The position numbers and the translations under genes are program-made. From Apteryx mantelli (lineage: Eukaryota > Chordata > Aves > Apterygiformes > Apterygidae): a DNA stretch of 64,000 nucleotides. Location of the stretch: the NCBI RefSeq assembly GCF_036417845.1, contig NC_089981.1, forward strand, positions 22,588,001-22,652,000, given 5' to 3'. Shown here one piece after another: positions 61,301-64,000 of this stretch (the first letter of the stretch is position 1; the number at the start of each line of letters is the position of its first letter). The notes beneath the pieces were generated by a model that was not told where the DNA came from, made no database searches, and saw only the letters and a list, made by a program, of their open reading frames with translations.

Positions 61301-64000
61301 CTCATATAACTGTATAATCAGCTAGTTATCTGCTCATTTGAAGTTCTAGGTTTACCTCTGAACCTAGGCGTTCTAGGATTTTTTTTGAAGTTCCCATCAA
61401 GAAAGCTCTACTCGAATGCTTTCTCTGACTTTGGATTGTTTGTTCCTCTAAAGTTCCTAGCAGTTGTGTTTTGCCTCTGTGCTTGGTATTTTTCCTTTCC
61501 CGAAGGGCTGACTTTACATAACACAGAGGTGGACACTGTGTTAGCTAAATTGGGTGATGCTAATAAAGGGAGCTTCTCTGCATGTTCAGTTTTTGTCTGA
61601 TAGCTGCCTTGCCTGGAGGGCACTAACTATTCCTCCAAGTGGAAGAATATAGCTTAGGTCTAGTACATGGAGCAATCACTTCTGTTGAAGGCATCTTACC
61701 TGTCTCCTACTGGCTGAAAAACTTCTCTTTTTATGATAGCTTGGGATAAATTCCTGCTTTGTTCACTTGTTCTACTTGCTCCATGAGCTGCCTTGACACT
61801 TGGATGTCAAGGCCTAGTGTGCTGAGCCTTTGATCTTTAAACTTCTTTGCTATGGACATAATTGTCAGAGGGTGAATTACAACCTCTCCAGTTAGCACTT
61901 TTGCATTATGACTGAAATGTCGTATTGAAATTAGCCTGTCCTTGCCTCTTTGTTCTTTTCTTTCCAGGACTTTCCAACTGTAATTGGGAGCAGAATAAAA
62001 ATCTGTCTATTCTATTTCTGTAGTCTTTCTTCAAGGATCTAAAAGTTAATGCTCTTATAATAAACTCATCTAGGCTCCCCTTACAATACAAAGTGAGAAA
62101 TTGAAAAGGAATAATCTTCCAGGGTGACTTAAAGAGACACAGGATGCCTGTATGGATCCTAAAAAAAAAAAATAACTTCTATTTGGTAAATTTTTTTAAA
62201 GACAACTACAATTAAGGGAACTGTTCCTTATCTGGGATAATTCAAGAACTTCTTTATAAGGAAAGCCTTTTTCATGGGGGAACAAAATCAGAGTTCTGGA
62301 GTTTATATTGTAGCAAGTAAGGGATCAGGAAAGTGGGGGCAGAGGAAAGCCCAGTACTGATCTTAAGGTGCCTAAAATTAAAGGAGGTGATTTTACAGAA
62401 TCCAGACAACTTAAGAGCAATAGAGTTTCAAATATTATCTGTAAATAGTTAGTGCACATCCTTACTGGCTTGTAGGCTGCTTAGCAGCTCTTGCTAACAG
62501 AGCAAAACTATCCTTTCAGATATTTAGCAGCATGTAAAAGCCAGAGGAACATGTGATTCTCCCTAAATAGTATATTTTGTTATCAGAATTTCATAGGCAA
62601 GACAAGCTAGTTAGATTAGTCTCAGTGTGTGGAGACTTTCTCTCTCTTTTTAACAGTTTAAATACAGTCAGCTTTTCTCATAATATTAATTTGGCAGTTC
62701 ATGGCTCAGTTTTTGGTAATGATTTTGTTGTTCTACTTTTTTTTAAGTTCAGGTGGCTCCTTTGCTTCTGAAGATGTAACATACATGAGTCTGTAGTCTG
62801 ACTTATTTTGTACTCCATCAGAAACTCCCACCCAACCTATTACAGCTGGCCTGAACCAATTAAGGTGTTGAACAAATTCTAAATTTCCTTGCCTCCATTG
62901 GCAAGCTGCTCTTCCTGAGTCTCAGATTTCTGTATTATGGTGCTCTGATTCTCCCTTGGCTGTTTGAACGTTTATTTGGCAATCTGGAAGATTCGGCCTC
63001 AAAGACTGTCTGTTTTCTGTTGGTCTGTATTTGTAAAACTACTTGCTGTCAGACAGCAGCTTTATTTACTGTCAGCTGTTGCTAAAGTAGGTTTTCTGCA
63101 GCTAAGTTTTTTTACTTAGTAGTTTAGAAAGGACAGATTCTGTAGAAAGCATCATGCAACTTTACCTGTAGGTATCTTAACGGTTATTCTGCCTGCGTCC
63201 TTCCATTGTCAAGAACAGCTTGAGGTTCATGCCTAGCCACAAATCTTACTGCAGTCTCACTACCAAATAAATCTAGTGTTTTCAACAACTTGACTTCAAG
63301 CTCCAACACTTTTTTTTTTTTAAACCTTGGCTTGGTTGATGGGCAAACTTTACTGTGTTTAAGTAACTTAATTGTTTATTTGCATTTCTCACTAATGAGA
63401 GAGGAATTTGTTATCAAACTAATGTCATCAAACTCTACCTCAGTTTGAAGTGAGGGGCTGTAAACTTTAAATGTGAAAATCCAAATTATGGAAGCTTCCA
63501 CAAGCTAGGGCTCCTGCAGAACCTCACTGCCTACTGCATGTTCTTGCCTCCTTGAAGTGTGAAGGAGGTTCTTTTGGACCTGGTTGCCTCCCTGTTGGAG
63601 TTATCACATTCATGACAGCATGTTTAACTAATTGCAGAAAAGTTCCTAATGGCTCAGACTGTTTAAGTTCTGACTTGCAGGGATACAGTCCAGTTCTTAC
63701 TGGGTGCTTGTAGTCAGATCCTGTTAAACCATACTCTTCAGATAGTAGTTAGTATCTCACGTTCTGTGTACTAGCCCAACTCCTGACCCTTGCACCTGAC
63801 TCGGAAAAGCTCTAATCGTATGTACCTGCAAATTTAAATGGGGCAGATGGATTTAAACCTGTTAACCATAGGAAAGCTAAGCATTCTAAGAAAAAGATGG
63901 CTTACATGTTTCTCATAACACAAAGGAAACTCCATCCACACCCACTACTCTGCATGCTTCTGTAAGCTTGCAAGAGAACTATAGAAATAAGTGAACTGGT
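58310..64000 (+). other. AP2A2: AP2A2 intron 2, continuing past the window
   Basis: Starts with GTAAGTGAC. I looked for exon 3 (expected to encode GDKALDGYSKKKYVCKLL) and did not find it. The sequence is AT-rich, with no recognised repeat or gene. Confidence 0.85.

Overview
The window is vertebrate nuclear DNA and almost certainly avian. It holds two split protein-coding genes with short coding exons, very long introns, two GC-rich CpG-island promoters, and worn fragments of CR1/L3-type LINEs. There are no operons, ribosome-binding sites, CRISPR arrays, plasmid features or phage features. Species cannot be told from what is here. The bird call rests on the decayed CR1-like repeats, the protein sequences, and the lack of recent SINEs or LINEs.

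The left half (1 to about 38.2 kb) is the 5' two-thirds of CHID1 (chitinase domain-containing 1, also called SI-CLP) on the minus strand. Seven coding exons between 34648 and 18795 join in a consistent reading frame. They give about 238 residues: a signal peptide, then most of the GH18-like fold with a degenerate catalytic motif. The C-terminal 155-160 residues were not found in the left 18.8 kb and probably lie beyond the edge. The likely promoter and a non-coding first exon sit in a CpG island at about 37.7-38.3 kb.

The right part (about 43.6-64 kb) is the 5' end of the AP-2 complex alpha subunit gene on the plus strand. Its start codon exon lies in a second CpG island, and coding exon 2 follows after a 14.1 kb intron. 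The rest of the gene is off the right edge. The N-termini of the alpha-1 and alpha-2 subunits are the same here, so the AP2A2 call rests on synteny: CHID1 and AP2A2 are head-to-head neighbours in the human genome (11p15.5). About 5.3 kb of intergenic DNA separates the two islands. It holds one old LINE fragment and one convincing minus-strand exon-like segment.

The two genes are divergent and their functions are unrelated: a secreted/lysosomal chitinase-like lectin and a clathrin adaptor subunit. I found no novel biological system. The points worth checking are the cryptic exon-like segments, the unseen CHID1 3' exons, the degenerate catalytic motif, and the G-rich tracts at the start of AP2A2 intron 1.
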